A stretch of DNA of 64,000 nucleotides from JAMXLO01 sp963696645 (lineage in GTDB: Bacteria; Pseudomonadota; Alphaproteobacteria; Acetobacterales; Acetobacteraceae): positions 761,852 through 825,851 of the forward strand of contig CAVOKY010000008.1 in assembly GCA_963696645.1 (NCBI GenBank), read 5' to 3'. This document shows, one piece after another, positions 57,658-64,000 of this stretch. Every line of letters begins with the position of its first letter. Positions within the stretch are counted from its first letter, which is position 1. Both the position numbers and the translations under genes were made by a program. A model generated the notes under the pieces. That model saw nothing but the letters and a program-made list of their open reading frames with translations. It ran no database searches and was not told the DNA's origin.

Positions 57658-57957
57658 TCACGCCGCCGAGCGCCACCAGGCGATGCGCTCTTCGCGGGTC
57701 GCGTTCGCGAGCCGTAGCAGCAGATCGCCGTGGCATGCCGCAGGTGCGCAGAAGCACAGCAGATCCGTCCCCCGCATCTCGTCGAGCGCGCGCAGCAAGT
57801 GATGCTGGCGGCGCAGCCAGCGAGCATGTTTCGCGATGACGGTCGCACGATCGCCGTCGACGCCAATCCGGAACGGATTGCCCCACTTGCTGCCGCGCCC
57901 GATGTAGATCGCGCCATCGTGCCTGCCAGCCGCGTGCTTGTTGAGAACCCTGCACAT
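57658..57957 (-). CDS. DUF4326 domain-containing protein
   Basis: The 99-residue protein matches DUF4326: GAIYIGRGSKWGNPFRIG, then DRATVIAKHARWLRRQHHLL, and LLCFCAPAACHGDLLLRLAN with a Cys/His-rich end. DUF4326 proteins are common in phages, plasmids and islands; their function is unknown, with fold similarity to nucleotide-binding proteins suggested. ATG 57957 has GGAGG 8 nt upstream. No partner gene is evident. Confidence 0.85.
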   Translation of the reverse strand: MCRVLNKHAAGRHDGAIYIGRGSKWGNPFRIGVDGDRATVIAKHARWLRRQHHLLRALDEMRGTDLLCFCAPAACHGDLLLRLANATREERIAWWRSAA

Positions 57958-58547
57958 CTGAACCTCCGTTTCCCGCTTCGTGAGCGACGGAGGCCGGACG
58001 GGCGCGGTGCCGAGCCCGCATGTCACGCGAGCGGTCGGCTCGACGACCGTCGCGGGAACGGCGCAGCCGTTGACATGCGGGCGACCGCGCCAAACTGGCC
58101 GACGTTCAGCGATGAGCGGGATAGGGAGCGTGTCAGCAGGGTCCGTCGGAACGAAGGTTCGCTGGCAGAAGGGGCTGGCGGATTGGCGGAGTCGGCGGTG
58201 CTAAGGATTGTTGGGCGTTCAGGAGTGCGTCGCCGACCGCTATCGCATCATGGGACGGTAGATGGGCGTGTTCGCGCGCGTCAGGAGGTACCACTGGCGG
58301 CACGGGGGCGTTGCGGGGGTTTCCCCCGCAGAAGGGGGTGCGCCGGCGATTTCAGCGCAGGCCAGGGGGAAGGCCTTTCCCCGTGCTACGAGCGGTCACC
58401 CGCCCTCGGTCTTTTCGCCGAATGGCCTCCATAGGTGGATTTTGCGCCTACCATCTGGGTTGCATGAAGACATGAAATCATGAACAATAGCAGCACATCT
58501 CGAGTCGATCAAGTCAGCCGCTATCGCGGCCCATCCGAGGGTTCCGA
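57958..58547. other. 590-nt intergenic region with G+C-rich hairpins (plasmid-like)
   Basis: I see no convincing gene. A perfect hairpin GCGGGGG-TTT-CCCCCGC is at 58313-58329 and a near-palindrome GGGGAAGGCCTTTCCCC at 58366-58382. The texture, followed by repeats and a ribbon-helix-helix gene, looks like the control region of an alphaproteobacterial plasmid or integrative element whose parA has been lost; this is inference. Confidence 0.45.
58463..58486 (+). promoter_or_regulatory. Three tandem 8-bp repeats CATGAANN, likely RHH operator
   Basis: CATGAAGA, CATGAAAT and CATGAACA follow one another without gaps, 62 nt before the start of the ribbon-helix-helix gene. Tandem short repeats are typical binding sites for RHH repressors such as omega and ParG. 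Confidence 0.6.
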
Positions 58548-58745
58548 GTGTCAAAGCGTCAGCAGGCCGAAAAGGAGGTCCCCATTCAGGTCATGGTGCC
58601 TTCCGACATCCACAAGCAGGTTGCCCTGATCGGCGTCGAGAACGGGGAAAGCATACGCACGGTCGTTTTGCGGGGGCTGAAAGCGATTGGCGTCGATGTC
58701 CCGGACAGCCAGCTTGTCGATCGCCGTGGGCGCCGCAGGGCGTGA
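58548..58745 (+). CDS. Ribbon-helix-helix DNA-binding protein (ParB/omega-like)
   Basis: The 65-residue protein has a basic N-terminal tail, a beta strand VPIQVMVPS and two helices (DIHKQVALIGVENGES; IRTVVLRGLKAIGV), the ribbon-helix-helix pattern. It closely resembles the small RHH partners of ParA on alphaproteobacterial plasmids. No parA is present. It lies 37 nt upstream of the TIR gene on the same strand and may regulate it. GTG 58548 is the start. It could be a partition remnant, an operon repressor or both. Confidence 0.75.
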   Translation: MSKRQQAEKEVPIQVMVPSDIHKQVALIGVENGESIRTVVLRGLKAIGVDVPDSQLVDRRGRRRA

Positions 58746-58782
58746 TGTAGCATCATGCGTCACAAAAGGACGGGAGGGGGCT

Positions 58783-59562
58783 ATGGCGGAAACCAAGAAT
58801 GTATTCATTAGTCACGTCCACAAAGACGATGGCGGCTTGCAAAAGCTAAAAGACCTGCTCGCCCCGAAAGGCATGGATGCCCGCGATTCGTCGATCCATG
58901 TCGGCAAGTTCAACAACGCCTCGGACCCGAACTACATCAAAACTCAAATTCTAGCCCCTGCCATCAATTGGGCCGGCACGTTTATCTGCTATGTGTCACC
59001 GCAAACGAAAGACAGTGAGTGGGTCAACTGGGAAATTGAGTATGCGGCCAAGCAGGGCAAGCGGATCATCGGCGTATGGGAGCACGGAGAGAAGGAATGC
59101 GATCTTCCTGCCGCGCTGCAGGAATATGCCGATGCCTTGGTTGGATGGAGCGGTAATGCGATCATCGACGCAATCAACGGCAAGGACAGCTGGGAAAAGC
59201 CAGATGGTGGTCAGAGCCTGCGTTTAATGCGAGAACGGATGTTTTCGGACTTCAACTTCACGGCGGCCGTATTCATCGGAGGAATGGGTGGTATCGTTCA
59301 GGAGTTCGATCTTTTTCAACAGTTGCAGCCAAACGTGGCGCCGCTGCCAGTGATTTCGACGGGCGGTGCAGTTCTCGACGTTGCGCAGCGTATGGGCAGT
59401 GTCCCGCCGGACCTCCGCACCGACTTGGATTATATCGCGCTGTTTCATCGCCACCTTGGTATCTCCGTCAAGGAGATGCGTTACCGGAGCCCGACCGACC
59501 AGCCACCGGCAATTGCTGATCGGCTTTGGCAATCCCCAAAGCCTGCGAGTCTGGCTCCCTAG
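58783..59562 (+). CDS. TIR-domain protein (ThsB-like) with C-terminal SLOG-like domain
   Basis: The 259-residue protein has an N-terminal MTH538/DUF1863-type TIR domain (about residues 5-125), with KNVFISHVHKDDGG, FICYVSPQTKDSEWVNWEIE (candidate catalytic Glu84) and GKRIIGVWEHG. A second domain (about 157-230) has AAVFIGGMGGIVQEFDLF and PLPVISTGGAVLDVA, which look like the two nucleotide-binding loops of SLOG/DprA-like domains. In Thoeris defence, TIR and SLOG domains sit on separate proteins (ThsB and ThsA). Here one gene seems to carry both and no SIR2 gene is near. A strong GGGAGGGGG site precedes ATG 58783. The SLOG call is tentative. Confidence 0.75.
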   Translation: MAETKNVFISHVHKDDGGLQKLKDLLAPKGMDARDSSIHVGKFNNASDPNYIKTQILAPAINWAGTFICYVSPQTKDSEWVNWEIEYAAKQGKRIIGVWEHGEKECDLPAALQEYADALVGWSGNAIIDAINGKDSWEKPDGGQSLRLMRERMFSDFNFTAAVFIGGMGGIVQEFDLFQQLQPNVAPLPVISTGGAVLDVAQRMGSVPPDLRTDLDYIALFHRHLGISVKEMRYRSPTDQPPAIADRLWQSPKPASLAP

Positions 59563-59762
59563 ACATCGTAACTCCATTGGGAAGACCGGTGTGACCGGCG
59601 AACGCCGCCGTCATCCGAGCGATCATGGCCATTAGCACCGGTCAAGCGGATCCGGCGCTACGGCCGCGCAGCGTCGGACCAGTTGAATAGGGGGCCTTGC
59701 CGTGAGGGCGGACAGTGGCCAGGACATCCAGTCCTTCGGCATACAAGCCTGGACCGACCGGA

Positions 59763-59816
59763 TATGGTCGTATATAAGAGACCATAAATAGGATTGAGAC
59801 CATTCAATGAGACCAT
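59763..59816 (+). promoter_or_regulatory. Repeat-rich operator/promoter of hipBA
   Basis: TATGGTC (59763-59769) and GACCATA (59780-59786) form an inverted repeat with a 10-nt spacer containing a TATATAA-like sequence. GAGACCAT occurs three times (59778, 59796, 59809), the last touching the hipB start region. This fits autorepression by HipB-HipA binding several sites over the promoter. Confidence 0.6.
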
Positions 59817-59819
59817 GCT

Positions 59820-60152
59820 ATGCAATCGACAGCACTGGAATCTTTGCCGTCAAAACTGCGGCGGTCGCTGGGCAAGCTCGGGAGCGACATCGCAACCGCG
59901 CGCCGAAAGCGAAACCTGACCACGGTGATGATGGCGGAGCAAATCGGCTCGGCCAAATCCACCTATCTGAAGGTGGAGAAGGGCGATCCGTCGGTTTCGA
60001 TGGGTGTCTATGCGATGGCGCTCTTCGTGCTCGGGTTCGGCGACGCGATCGGCGACATCGTCGACCCCCGTCGTGACGACGTCGGCCTGCTGCTCGACGC
60101 CGAACGGCTGCCAAAGCGCGTGCGCCCCAAGAAGATACCGACCGCACTATGA
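59820..60152 (+). CDS. hipB: HipB-like XRE-family antitoxin
   Basis: The 110-residue protein has an XRE helix-turn-helix (IATARRKRNLTTVMMAEQIG then SAKSTYLKVEKGDPSVSMGV), followed by a tail that could occupy the HipA partner (RRDDVGLLLDAERLPKRVRP). HipB binds DNA as a dimer, represses its own operon and neutralises HipA. Start ATG 59820 lies just after the third GAGACCAT repeat. Its stop overlaps the hipA ATG by 4 nt, as expected for coupled toxin-antitoxin genes. Confidence 0.88.
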   Translation: MQSTALESLPSKLRRSLGKLGSDIATARRKRNLTTVMMAEQIGSAKSTYLKVEKGDPSVSMGVYAMALFVLGFGDAIGDIVDPRRDDVGLLLDAERLPKRVRPKKIPTAL

Positions 60153-61435
60153 GGAGAACCATCCAGGTAGCGCTGGGGGAAAACGCCCGTAGTCTCGGGA
60201 CACTCCGCTTCGACGCGCAGGGGGCGCGGGAGAACGCCGCCTTCGAGTACGACGCCGCGTTGCTGGCGGCCACGGACGGCTTCGCGATCGACCCCAGCCT
60301 TCCCTTGGTCGCCGGCCCGCAATTTCATCGCAAAGAGCGTGGCGGATCCGTCTTTCACGGCGCGATTGCAGACACCGAACCGGACGGCTGGGCGCGGCGC
60401 GTCATCCTGCGCGACCACGCCAAACGGCGGCAGGAGGCAAGACGCGCCGGCGCAGATGTGGAGAGCCGCCTGCTGAACGCGCTCGACTTCCTCCTGGCGG
60501 TTGACGATGCGAGCCGCGTCGGCGCGTTGCGGTTTCGGGACGAGGATGGCGTGTTCCAGCGTGCGACCGAGGAGGGCCGGCGAACCGCGCCGCCGCTGAT
60601 CGAACTGGGACACTTGCTGTCCGCGTCACATGCGGTCGAGACGCATACCGAGACGGCGGAGGATTTGCGCTACCTCCGAGGCCGAGGCACGTCGCTGGGT
60701 GGGTTACGCCCGAAATGCACGGTCGTGGATGACGACGGGCGACTGTCGATCGGCAAGTTTCCGAGCGTTGCCGACGATCGCGCGGTCACCAAAGGCGAGG
60801 TCCTTGCGCTGCGGCTTGCCGCCACCGCGGGGATCGACGCCGCCGAAGGTCGCTTGGTCGAGAGCGAAGGTGGCCCAGTGGCGTTGATCCGGCGCTTCGA
60901 TCGTCTCCAGGGCGGCGGGCGGTTGATGTACGTCTCTGCCGCGACGATGCTGGGTGTCGATGTCGCGGAGTCGGGCGAGCATGCCTATACCGAGATCGTC
61001 GATGCGCTGCGGATGCACGGCGCGGCGCCGCAGGCCGATACGGAGGAACTCTGGCGCCGCATCGCCTTCTTCATCCTCATCACTAATGCGGACGATCATC
61101 TACGCAATCACGGCTTCCTGCATGTCGATCGAGGGCAGTGGCGGCTTGCGCCGGCATTCGACATCAATCCGTTCCCGGACCGGGTTCGCGAGTTGAAGAC
61201 CTGGGTGTCGGAAGATGCCGGTCCGGAGGCAACGATTGAGGCGCTGATGTCCGCACTTCCGTATTTCCGGATTGCCGTGCCGCGCGCCCGACAGATGCTT
61301 CGTAAGGTGGAACAAGCGGTGTCGCAGTGGCGCTCGATGGGGCGCAGCCTTGGCATGAGCACGCAGGAACTCGATCAGTTCGCTGACGCATTCGAACATG
61401 AGGAGCGCGCCGCGGCTCGGACCGCAAGCCAATGA
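60149..61435 (+). CDS. hipA: HipA-like kinase toxin
   Basis: The 428-residue protein matches type II HipA toxins. It has an N-terminal couple-hipA-like domain, a probable ATP-binding Lys in LSIGKFPS, GPVALIRRFDR, the catalytic loop ITNADDHLRNHGFLH and the metal-binding Asp in LAPAFDINP. HipA kinases phosphorylate glutamyl-tRNA synthetase or related targets and induce dormancy. The catalytic residues are present, so it should be active unless bound by HipB. Alternative targets are known within the family, so the exact substrate is not assigned. Confidence 0.9.
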   Translation: MRRTIQVALGENARSLGTLRFDAQGARENAAFEYDAALLAATDGFAIDPSLPLVAGPQFHRKERGGSVFHGAIADTEPDGWARRVILRDHAKRRQEARRAGADVESRLLNALDFLLAVDDASRVGALRFRDEDGVFQRATEEGRRTAPPLIELGHLLSASHAVETHTETAEDLRYLRGRGTSLGGLRPKCTVVDDDGRLSIGKFPSVADDRAVTKGEVLALRLAATAGIDAAEGRLVESEGGPVALIRRFDRLQGGGRLMYVSAATMLGVDVAESGEHAYTEIVDALRMHGAAPQADTEELWRRIAFFILITNADDHLRNHGFLHVDRGQWRLAPAFDINPFPDRVRELKTWVSEDAGPEATIEALMSALPYFRIAVPRARQMLRKVEQAVSQWRSMGRSLGMSTQELDQFADAFEHEERAAARTASQ

Positions 61436-61532
61436 CGCCCATTCACTCGAACGTGGACATGCCTTCCGGGTACGCGATTGTGCCCGCGTGGTGTGTGCCG
61501 GCCCTAGCGCAATTGGCAGGCGGAGATTGTGG

Positions 61533-61905
61533 CTACGAACCGGCTTGTTCCGGCACCCGCTCCGCCACATCGGCACGCCGCACGCGCTGACGCGATGGCG
61601 TCGCTCGGCCGTCGAGGATGTCTGCCATTTCGGCGGCCACCCGGTCGGCGGTCATCCTGAGCGCCTCGTCGATATGGATGTAGCGTTGCGTGACGCCGCG
61701 AGCGGAATGTCCGAGCAGCGCGGCGATTGTCAGTTCGGAAAAGCCGAGATCGCCGGCCGGGCTGGCGAAGGTGTGCCGCAAGGTGTGCGGTGTGACGTCG
61801 GTCAGCCGCGCCGTTTCTCGCAGACCCGATCAAGCACGCGGACCACGCCGACAAAGGTAAGCGGCGTTCTGATGCCCTTCTTTAACATACTCGGCGAGGC
61901 TGCAC
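61533..61905 (-). pseudogene. Tyrosine recombinase (integrase) remnant
   Basis: The C-terminal catalytic part is recognisable: TPHTLRHTFASPAGDLGFSE contains the HxxR box, LTIAALLGHSARGVTQRYIH the second His and the nucleophile Tyr. A preceding piece, TFVGVVRVLDRVCEKRRG, is in another frame; one missing base near 61797 would join them. The first catalytic Arg and the whole N-terminal arm are absent. It is a dead integrase, likely from an island or phage that inserted here. It marks mobile history, not an active element. Confidence 0.75.
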
Positions 61906-62144
61906 GTTGTGCCTGAGGCAGGGACGAGCTTCGGGCTATCGTTATGGATGACGTTAATGATGACGCGAAGGTTGAGTTCCGCTGTATCGAGTTGCTGGCC
62001 GGGCCCGCCCGGCGGCGTCGCTGGTCGGCAAATGCCGTCATCGCATACACGGAAACTCCTCAGGAGCTGGCGAACAGGTGGTATCGCAAAGGCGGATGGC
62101 CGGGCGTAAGAAAGCGGCCAAATGTCTGATCAGCGCAAGCAAAA

Positions 62145-62720
62145 TCAGCCCGGCTTATAGCTGCTCGACTTAAACTTCTTATCCAGATCTGTGATCTGAT
62201 TGCGCAACCTGCGAACCTGTTCCGAATATTGCTGCGACCAGTTCTCGGCCCATTCCACAGATGGTGGATCGTCAGGCAACTGCATAATGAGATCGGCGCG
62301 TCGTCTAAGCGTTGAGTTCAACATCGCGAGGTCATCGCCAAGCCCGTCTCCTAAACTCGCGTTGTAGGAGACCACAGATTCGACCGCGACGCTGAGATGC
62401 TTCGAGACGAAGATCGCCTGCTGCCTCACAGCCGTCCAGCCATCCTTTGACGGGCCTCTTATGTAGTCCGTCATGGAGGGCAGCATATAGCCCATGTTGA
62501 CCACGTATAGCTTCTTCAGCTCGGTCAGGGCGTTATCCAGATTCTCTTGCACCTGGTTTTTCAGCGCGGCGACCGTGACAACGCAGTTGGTGGTCACGTT
62601 TCCAGTCACGTTCGATATAATAGGGCTGCAGTAGCCTGTCGTCGTCTGCTGCCCATACGCGGCGAAGCTCACTGGCAAGGTGCTCACCGCGCATGCGAGC
62701 AAAGCGCCTGGCCATCTCAT
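62145..62720 (-). CDS. Secreted protein with SPIISNVTG motif
   Basis: The 191-residue protein has a signal peptide (cleavage near AAYGQ, residue 23) followed at once by CSPIISNVTGNVTTNC, where two Cys bracket the motif. The rest is helical (QVQENLDNALTELKKLYVVN; SVEWAENWSQQYSEQVRRLR), suggesting a coiled or four-helix domain in the periplasm. Its start overlaps the upstream membrane gene by 4 nt, so they are one unit. The same SPIISNVTG motif is in that partner. No function is known to me. Confidence 0.7.
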   Translation of the reverse strand: MRWPGALLACAVSTLPVSFAAYGQQTTTGYCSPIISNVTGNVTTNCVVTVAALKNQVQENLDNALTELKKLYVVNMGYMLPSMTDYIRGPSKDGWTAVRQQAIFVSKHLSVAVESVVSYNASLGDGLGDDLAMLNSTLRRRADLIMQLPDDPPSVEWAENWSQQYSEQVRRLRNQITDLDKKFKSSSYKPG

Positions 62721-63044
62721 TTCGCAGGCTCCGGGGAGCTGCTGTTCGTCGTCACGCTGCCGGTGACGTTGGAGATGATCGGGCTGTTGGGTCCAGACGT
62801 AGTCTGAGATGCCGATTGGCCAGATGCTTGCACTTCCACATACGCCCAGGCGGCAATACCTGTCACAGCTACGGAGAAGGTCAGAGTGACGATAAGGCGG
62901 ATGGTCCGGTAGGCGTCACGTGCATTCAGTTTGGGGAAAATGTTCTTCCAGAATCGCCTCCCGGAAAACAACAATGACCGCGCCGACACTGAGACCTCCA
63001 AGGCCGGCGACTTCGCCCAAATTCTTCAGCAGCGTCGCGTCCAT
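62717..63044 (-). CDS. Small membrane protein with SPIISNVTG motif, with an apparent one-base insertion
   Basis: From ATG 63044 the frame reads MDATLLKNLGEVAGLGGLSV and GAVIVVFREAIL. Removing one base of the CC pair at 62948-62949 (plus strand) lets it continue as KNIFPKLNARDAYRTIRLIV, then a second membrane segment (TLTFSVAVTGIAAWAYVEVQ), a Ser-rich linker and SPIISNVTGSVTTN. The joined protein has 108 residues and two membrane segments. The LLKNLGEVAG start followed by KNIFPKL is a pattern I recall from a family of small bacterial membrane proteins. As read, only the later frame (from TTG 63001) is open. Confidence 0.65.
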
Positions 63045-63128
63045 ATGCCAGAAACACCCCCCTGATGGACGCTAGCCGGTTCTGATCCCGCCCGATAGCA
63101 ATAACGGCACCAGCCAAATTGACGGCTG

Positions 63129-63479
63129 CTAATCAGCCGCCGGCACCGAATGATGCTCGTGCACGATTGTCCATTGGCCGCCGATGTTTTGGAGGCCGAT
63201 GGTCAGTCGGGAGTTGAGATCCTCCACCCGACCATCGGAAGCAGGTCCTCGGCATCTCATCGCCATGAACGCAAATGCCACATCGACCCCAGCGACAATC
63301 TTCATTCCGTCGACACGGAAGCTCACCAAGTTAGCCGACCAAGAGAAGAACGTCTCCCAAGTTTGACGGTAGGCGTCGATCCCGTCCGTCTGGAACGGAG
63401 GTGGCACGTCGAACATGACGATGTCGGCCAAGTGGTGCCGCAGGATGCCGTCAATGTCCTTATGCCTGATTGCGACCAT
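63129..63479 (-). CDS. SnoaL-like (nuclear transport factor 2 fold) protein, possibly 5'-frameshifted
   Basis: The 116-residue frame has AIRHKDIDGILRHHLADIVM then FDVPPPFQTDGIDAYRQTWE and ends GQWTIVHEHHSVPAAD, the pattern of SnoaL/DUF4440 proteins that act as isomerases or have unknown roles. A good N-terminal helix, ATKNQEDVRAVLEA, lies just upstream in a different frame; restoring one missing base near 63483 would join it. From ATG 63479 the protein may still fold but would lack this helix. No functional partner is visible. Confidence 0.65.
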   Translation of the reverse strand: MVAIRHKDIDGILRHHLADIVMFDVPPPFQTDGIDAYRQTWETFFSWSANLVSFRVDGMKIVAGVDVAFAFMAMRCRGPASDGRVEDLNSRLTIGLQNIGGQWTIVHEHHSVPAAD

Positions 63480-63791
63480 CCAGCCTCAAGGACAGCTCGC
63501 ACATCCTCTTGGTTCTTGGTAGCCCAGACATCACTTCTCGCCCCTGATCGCTTCCGTGGCGGCTTTTCGGCCATCGCACAGATCGCCGACACGCTGACCG
63601 TGACCTGAGCCTGCCGCGCCGATAAACCCTCATTACTATCTGGTTTGGTTCGGAACCGATGGCCGTGTCGTCCAAACCGCTCCGGTCCTCTCCCCCTTAG
63701 GCACACGGCTGACGGCCGCCACCAAACGCTTACGTCTATTCGAACGGAAGCGAACCCCTAGCAAGGAACAAGCGAACGGGTTCAACCAGGC
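63480..63791. other. 312-nt region without a clear gene
   Basis: Apart from the possible 5' end of the SnoaL-like gene (to about 63545) I see no coding signal, repeat or RNA in this stretch. Confidence 0.4.
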
Positions 63792-64000
63792 CTACGCCTG
63801 CGTCCCTATCTCTCTTGGATCTCGCGCATGTTGGAGACGCAAATCGGCGGCAGCCATCTCACTCTGCGTCAGCGGCTTCGCCCTTTCACGCCCGCACAAT
63901 CCGACCCACTCCGCTTTCGATTTGGCGCGGCCGGTGAGTATGTCGAAGCCGAAGCTGGCAGCGGCGGGGACGCCTTGCAGACCGAAAGCTTCGAGGGCAA
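63792..64000 (-). CDS. Unrecognised protein, C-terminal part (runs off the right edge)
   Basis: Sixty-eight residues are visible in an open frame ending at TAG 63792-63794. They include ALEAFGLQGVPAAASFGFDI, LTGRAKSKAEWVGLCGRERA and KPLTQSEMAAADLRLQHARD. The composition looks coding and the frame stays open to the window edge, but I do not recognise the family. The start is outside the window. It may belong to the same accessory region or to the flanking chromosome. Confidence 0.55.
   Translation of the reverse strand, partial: ALEAFGLQGVPAAASFGFDILTGRAKSKAEWVGLCGRERAKPLTQSEMAAADLRLQHARDPREIGTQA

Noticed and set aside
58743..58755. TGATG-TAG-CATCA hairpin between the RHH and TIR genes
   Set aside because: A 5-bp stem is too short to call as a terminator or regulator in this context.
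61944..62129. Short plus-strand frame starting MDDVNDDAKVEF with LLAGPARRRRWS
   Set aside because: It faintly resembles the start of an IS66 Orf1 protein but the likeness covers under 30 residues and no ends or partner genes are seen.

Overview
The window is G+C-rich DNA from an alphaproteobacterium. The best guess is the Acetobacteraceae/Rhodospirillales. This rests on remembered family patterns rather than a search: an NDUFA12-MlaD-DUF2155 cluster, a carA with an extra N-terminal HTH-like domain, a small gene wedged between carA and carB, a dnaG-rpoD pair preceded by a YqeY gene, and a homologue of the C-terminal part of the B12-dependent ribonucleotide reductase.

Bases 1 to about 40,350 are ordinary chromosome. 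They hold, in order: the ribonucleotide-reductase-like gene; NDUFA12, mlaD, DUF2155 and otsB with a HAD gene; ilvA and greA; the carA-X-carB operon; yqeY, dnaG and rpoD; a patatin-like lipoprotein; purD; a chemotaxis receptor split by an in-frame stop; tadA; small metabolic genes; rluB and rsmD; an orphan branched-chain amino-acid binding protein; mutL; an MFS transporter; two LLM flavin oxidoreductases; an Fpg/Nei glycosylase; an SDR; a FUSC-like membrane protein; and a Trm112-LonN-CnoX cluster. Several intergenic gaps carry dispersed palindromic elements.

A tRNA-Gly(GCC) with its own terminator (40356-40482) marks the switch to accessory DNA. Directly downstream lies a type 3 BREX phage-defence operon: a small HTH gene, brxF, brxC, a pglX-type methyltransferase, brxHII, pglZ and brxA. 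pglZ is cut by a 3,367-bp IS21-family element flanked by a perfect 8-bp target duplication. Removing the element and one copy of the duplication restores a 684-residue PglZ in frame. The methyltransferase gene is visibly more AT-rich than its neighbours.

The right end (57-64 kb) is a patchwork. It holds a histidine-kinase remnant, a DUF4326 gene, a ribbon-helix-helix gene preceded by three 8-bp tandem repeats, and a one-gene TIR protein with a C-terminal SLOG-like domain. The last is the least familiar candidate defence gene here. Then come a HipBA toxin-antitoxin pair with a repeat-rich operator, an integrase remnant, two coupled genes sharing an SPIISNVTG motif, a SnoaL-like gene and a gene running off the edge.

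Five genes, including the essential dnaG, are broken by what looks like one extra base in a two-base run (HAD, dnaG, SDR, brxC and the small membrane gene at 62.7-63.0 kb). This pattern suggests sequencing or assembly error, so these breaks should not be read as real gene loss without checking reads.
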